Part shown: piece by piece, positions 61,022-64,000 of the stretch
Position numbering within the stretch: position 1 is the stretch's first letter
Layout: every line of letters starts with the position of its first letter
NCBI GenBank assembly: GCA_963699225.1
Contig: OY969423.1
Location: 1,488,001 to 1,552,000, forward strand
Direction of reading: 5' to 3'
Source: VRUE01 sp963699225
Lineage (GTDB): Bacteria > Actinomycetota > Thermoleophilia > Solirubrobacterales > 70-9
Length of the DNA: 64,000 nucleotides
The notes under the pieces: model-generated
Told to the model about the DNA's origin: nothing
Seen by the model: only the letters and a program-made list of their open reading frames with translations
Databases searched by the model: none
Program-made: the position numbers and the translations under genes

Positions 61022-62242
61022 GTGATCGACGTCGACAGCTCCTCCTTCTTCTTCATCGTCCTGGTAGCGGCGGTCGCCGCGACCACGGTCGCGATCGTGC
61101 CCAAAGGCCTGGCGCCGCCGGTGGTGGTGCTCGAGCTGATGCTCGGCATCGTGATCGGGCCGGAAGTCCTCGGCCTCGCTCACCCGTCCAGCTTCATCGA
61201 ATTCTTCTCCAACCTCGGGCTGGGGATGCTCTTCTACTTCGCCGGCTACGAGATCGACTTCGAACGGATCAAGGGCACGCCGATGAAGCTCGGCGCGATC
61301 GGCTGGGCGATGTCGGTGGCCCTTGCCTACGGCATCGGCGGCGCCCTCGCCGCCGCCGGCATCGTCGTCTCCTTCCTCTACACAGGCTCCGCCCTGGCGA
61401 CAACTGCGATCGGCACGCTGATCCCGATCCTCAAGGACAACGGCAGCCTGAAAACGCGCTTCGGCACCTTCCTGATGGCGGCCGGCGGGGCCGGCGAGTT
61501 CGGGCCGATCCTGCTCGTCACTCTCGTCCTCTCCACCTCCAGCCCCCTACACGAGGGGGCGATCCTGATCGGCTTCATCTTTCTCGCCCTCGGCGTCGCC
61601 CTCGCCTCGGTGCGGCTGGCCTGGCGCGGCTGGCCAGCCTTTGAAAAAACCTTCGAGGCGAGCAGCCAACTGGCGGTGCGGATCACCGTCGTCCTCGTCT
61701 TCGGCCTGGTGCTGCTGGCGAGCCAGCTCGGCCTCGATGTTCTGCTCGGCGGCTTCGTCGCCGGCATGATTACCAGGGCGGCCCTGCGCGGCCACGAGCT
61801 GCAGATCTTCGAGTCGAAGCTGACCGCGGTCGGCTTCGGCTTCTTCGTCCCCTTCTTCTTCATCACCAGCGGCCTCGAGTTCGACCTCGCCGCTCTCGGC
61901 TCGGCGGAAGCGATCGCCAAGATGCTGCTCTTCCTTGCCCTCTTCCTGATCGTCCGCGGCACCCCCGCCCTGCTGCTCTATCGCAAGGTCTTGAGCCGCA
62001 CCGAGCGCCACGCCCTCGCCTTCTTCAGCGCCACCGAGCTCCCCCTCGTCGTCGCGATCACGACGATCGCCATCGACGCCGAAAAGATGCGCCCCTCGAC
62101 CGCCGCCGGCCTGGTCGGCGCCGCCATGCTCTCCACCCTGATCTTCCCCTTCATCGGCATGGCCCTGCAAAAACGAGCCATGGCCGAACAGGACGAAGAC
62201 CCCCTGGCGCCACCTATGATTGAGCCCCTCCCGGGCGCGTAG
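61022..62242 (+). CDS. Cation:proton antiporter, CPA2 family
   Basis: 406 residues, GTG start. About twelve helices: VVVLELMLGIVIGPEVLGL, LGMLFYFAGYEIDFERIKGTPM, and GSALATTAIGTLIPILKDNGSLKTRFGTFLMAAGGAGEFGPILL, the CPA2 signature region. No RCK (TrkA-N) domain follows, so it is a short KefB-less type. It exchanges Na+ or K+ for H+. Its stop codon TAG (62240-62242) lies inside the tRNA-Val gene, so the transcript reads into the tRNA. Confidence 0.9.
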   Translation: MIDVDSSSFFFIVLVAAVAATTVAIVPKGLAPPVVVLELMLGIVIGPEVLGLAHPSSFIEFFSNLGLGMLFYFAGYEIDFERIKGTPMKLGAIGWAMSVALAYGIGGALAAAGIVVSFLYTGSALATTAIGTLIPILKDNGSLKTRFGTFLMAAGGAGEFGPILLVTLVLSTSSPLHEGAILIGFIFLALGVALASVRLAWRGWPAFEKTFEASSQLAVRITVVLVFGLVLLASQLGLDVLLGGFVAGMITRAALRGHELQIFESKLTAVGFGFFVPFFFITSGLEFDLAALGSAEAIAKMLLFLALFLIVRGTPALLLYRKVLSRTERHALAFFSATELPLVVAITTIAIDAEKMRPSTAAGLVGAAMLSTLIFPFIGMALQKRAMAEQDEDPLAPPMIEPLPGA

Positions 62243-62304
62243 CTCAGTGGGAGAGCGCTCGCCTCACACGCGAGAGGTCGCTGGTTCGAACCCAGCCGCG
62301 CCCA
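62233..62304 (+). tRNA. tRNA-Val (CAC)
   Basis: 72-nt cloverleaf: acceptor GGGCGCG pairs with CGCGCCC (discriminator A); D arm AGCTCAGTGGGAGAGC; anticodon stem CTCGC/GCGAG with loop CTCACAC giving anticodon CAC; T arm CTGG-TTCGAAC-CCAG. CCA is not encoded. The 5' end overlaps the antiporter CDS by 10 bp. Confidence 0.96.
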
Positions 62305-62337
62305 TAAGGTGAACCGCTTGGCAGCGGGGATTGCGGT

Positions 62338-62404
62338 GCCTGCAGGCGGACCTGGGAGCACTCGTTTAACACCCAAGAGGTCGCCGGTCGAACTCGGCCG
62401 AGCA
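62338..62404 (+). pseudogene. Degenerate tRNA-Val-like copy
   Basis: A stretch 34 bp after tRNA-Val keeps tRNA order but not pairing: TGGGAGCACTCG (D-arm side), TTTAACACCCAAG at the anticodon, AGAGGTCGCCGGTCGAAC for the variable loop and T arm. The T loop has lost a T and the acceptor and anticodon stems do not pair. It resembles a decayed tRNA-Val duplicate. The rest of 62305-62562 holds nothing I can identify. Confidence 0.6.
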
Positions 62405-62562
62405 ATAGCCCTGAATTCGCCCGGCAGCACCCGTTGAGGCCCGGCCCATGCCTGCCGCCTACCTGCGACGGGAGAGCTCAATCGCCATTGGCCCATTCAT
62501 GGGCCAATCGTTCGCGGTACAGCTTTCGTGGCTCACCAGTGCGTCAATCTGACGCGCGAATC

Positions 62563-64000
62563 CTAGGGGTGACGACCGCGACGCCAATGCCGAGACCGTG
62601 TGCCGTTCCGCGATTGATTGCGGGCGTGCATGCGCAGAGGGGCCGCCGTCCTCGATCGGGGCCGTGCCCGTGCATGCCCCCGATGCCGGTGCTTGTGGTG
62701 CCCGCGCTTGCGCGACCTCACACAGCGTTTCTTGCCATCGATCTTCTTACGCTTCTTCCCGGCCGGACAATGCTTCCGCGCAACCGACTGTGGCGGGATA
62801 GCTACGACAGGCCTAGGAGTCACCGGCTGCACCATCGGCGGCGTCGACGAGGCACCCAGCCTCGCGTCGATCCCCCCGGCCGTGCCGAGACCAAGAGTCA
62901 GGATGTCGGCGGATTCCCAGCTCGGCTTATCGTTCCAGTACTGAATGGGGAAGGGACTACTCTCAGCTTCCGCTTCTTCTTCGGACAGGGATTCCGGAAA
63001 GAAACCGATCTTGTATTTGCCGGCCGGTAGATCCGACAGCGTGTACGTACCCGCCGGTTCGGAAAGTTCGCAAACTTCGAATTTGAATCCGGTGAGCTCG
63101 AAGGCGCAGACTTCGATTTCGCCGAGGCCGCCAGAGTTCGAAGCGTCGCTGACGAGCCCCGTGATGATCGCTTCCGGCTCCAGGGCGGCATTGACATTCC
63201 CGACCACTCCCCCGGTCGCGACCTGAACTGGGTCGCCTTCGCTCGAAATCGGTTTGCCTTTGTAGGCCTGGCTTCGAAAGCCTTCGCCTTCGGGCACTAG
63301 GAACAAGACTGCGTATTTGCCTTTGACCAGACCCTGGATCCTGTAGGTCCCGTCTTCGCTGGTGTATTCGCATTCTTCGAATTCTTGGTTGACGTCTTCG
63401 GCACAGACGAGGACATCGCCGAGCGGTTCTCCGTCTGAGGCAGCGGTGACCTTGCCGCTTATTTCGCCGCCATCCGTAAGTTCGGCGTTGACTCCTTTCG
63501 CCAGGGCTTCTGTGACTTCGACCGGTTTCGCGTGTGACCAGGACAGCGCGTTTTTGTAGTACTCGAACACGTAACCGGCGCCCGAATATCGCGGCCAGAA
63601 TTCGACGTGGTACACGCCTACTGGCAGGTTCGCGATGATGTACCCACCTTCCGCGTCTGTGAGTGCGCAGTTCTGGCCCTGCCCTTCCTCTTCTTCTTCA
63701 TCTTCGAGCGCGCAGACGAGGATCTGGGGTAGGGGGTCGTGTTCGCCGCCTTCCTTGGTGACTCGACCCGATATCGCCCCCGTCCCGGGAGTCAGTCCGA
63801 CCTGAAAGCGACGCTCGACTGGGATGGCAGCGGCGTATCTGAGGTTGCCCGCTTGTTCTGAGGCAACCTTGCATTCCCCGAGGCCGACGAGATGGACTTC
63901 GCGGGAAACGGTCGTGCAGACGTCCTGAGTCAGCGACGTGTAGGTGACGTCGAGATTGGACGACGACCTGGCCTCGAGCCGGAAGTCAGGTTCGCCGAGC
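62563..64000 (-). CDS. Large secreted protein with Ig-like and CNA-B-type repeats, N-terminus beyond window
   Basis: At least 478 residues, open to the window edge. The visible start belongs to an Ig-like repeat (TYTSLTQDVCTTV ... VGLGECKVASEQAGNLRYAAA). Three carboxypeptidase-regulatory/CNA-B-like repeats follow, each about 100 residues and each with G-xI-x-G-xV, two to three Cys, and a final Y-x-I-x-x-L-P-x-G-x-Y-x-V strand (ISGRVTKEGGEHDP; ISGKVTAASDGEPLG; ITGLVSDASNSGGLG). The C-terminus is strongly basic, beginning KHCPAGKKRKKIDGKKRCV. GC is lower than in core genes. Likely an adhesive or structural surface protein; no anchor motif is seen. Confidence 0.8.
   Translation of the reverse strand, partial: LGEPDFRLEARSSSNLDVTYTSLTQDVCTTVSREVHLVGLGECKVASEQAGNLRYAAAIPVERRFQVGLTPGTGAISGRVTKEGGEHDPLPQILVCALEDEEEEEGQGQNCALTDAEGGYIIANLPVGVYHVEFWPRYSGAGYVFEYYKNALSWSHAKPVEVTEALAKGVNAELTDGGEISGKVTAASDGEPLGDVLVCAEDVNQEFEECEYTSEDGTYRIQGLVKGKYAVLFLVPEGEGFRSQAYKGKPISSEGDPVQVATGGVVGNVNAALEPEAIITGLVSDASNSGGLGEIEVCAFELTGFKFEVCELSEPAGTYTLSDLPAGKYKIGFFPESLSEEEAEAESSPFPIQYWNDKPSWESADILTLGLGTAGGIDARLGASSTPPMVQPVTPRPVVAIPPQSVARKHCPAGKKRKKIDGKKRCVRSRKRGHHKHRHRGHARARPRSRTAAPLRMHARNQSRNGTRSRHWRRGRHP

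Noticed and set aside
62338..62404. Second functional tRNA
   Set aside because: Acceptor and anticodon stems do not pair and the T loop has lost a base, so it is listed as a pseudogene only.

Overview
The window is a compact, high-GC chromosomal segment of an actinobacterium. The best guess is class Thermoleophilia, order Solirubrobacterales. This rests on overall composition, frequent GTG/TTG starts, secreted proteins with Lys/Arg-rich C-terminal tails, an Sdh with an HdrB-like third subunit, a one-chain class II glycyl-tRNA synthetase and a dnaX-ybaB-recR cluster. It is an inference from gene content, not a placement by marker phylogeny. No prophage, transposase, CRISPR array or replication origin is visible, so most of the window is ordinary core chromosome with islands of oddity.

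Layout. 0-5 kb: partial ROK glucokinase, LCP cell-wall enzyme, FmdB-type zinc ribbon, glyQS, a VOC protein and an AlkZ-like winged-helix protein. 5-7.5 kb: a low-GC secreted protein, an FKBP lipoprotein and two small proteins. 7.5-11.8 kb: an acyl-CoA ligase followed by an R2lox-like Mn/Fe oxidase fused to an SCP2 lipid-binding domain, then an amidase. 11.8-17 kb: an MMPL exporter with a TetR regulator, a small membrane protein and a GT39-like glycosyltransferase. 17-20 kb: hsp20-lon and a small Cys-rich protein. 20-22 kb: a fatty-acid hydroxylase, then a gene graveyard (PucR fragment and frameshifted desaturase) and an AT-hook/winged-helix protein. 22-28.7 kb: mdh, icd, aidB-like acyl-CoA dehydrogenase, a site-2 protease and an M28 peptidase. 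28.8-32.6 kb: sdhA-sdhB-CCG protein. 33-38 kb: ask-asd-antiporter, a GAF/HD-GYP protein and a small protein. 38-41.6 kb: PadR-MMPL-thioesterase with a clear PadR operator. 41.5-48.5 kb: a membrane-tethered phosphoesterase-like protein, two further zinc-ribbon proteins and the Pst phosphate transporter (pstBAC divergent from pstS). 48.5-53 kb: a MerR-type regulator, a degenerate GGDEF protein and recR-ybaB-dnaX. 53-59.5 kb: membrane proteins, acetolactate decarboxylase, a CASTOR/POLLUX-like channel and an ABC exporter. 59.5-64 kb: SRP RNA, a secreted protein, a CPA2 antiporter whose stop codon lies inside tRNA-Val(CAC), a decayed tRNA copy and a large secreted repeat protein cut by the window edge.

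How genes work together. Central carbon metabolism is represented by mdh, icd and an Sdh that appears to use a CCG subunit in place of membrane subunits C/D. Lipid chemistry recurs: acyl-CoA ligase + R2lox-SCP2, hydroxylase, dead desaturase, AidB-like dehydrogenase, and two MMPL exporters, one followed by a thioesterase. The zinc-ribbon trio beside Pst suggests a phosphate-linked envelope locus, although the phosphoesterase-like member has lost the expected catalytic residues.

The most unusual observations are: (1) the R2lox-SCP2 fusion keeping all metal ligands and the Val/Tyr crosslink pair; (2) long, nearly perfect hairpins at 26294, 32641 and (inside a CDS) 53645 that have unrelated stem sequences but share the order outer stem, inner hairpin, GAGT, outer stem; (3) the zinc-ribbon/pseudo-phosphoesterase cluster at the Pst locus.
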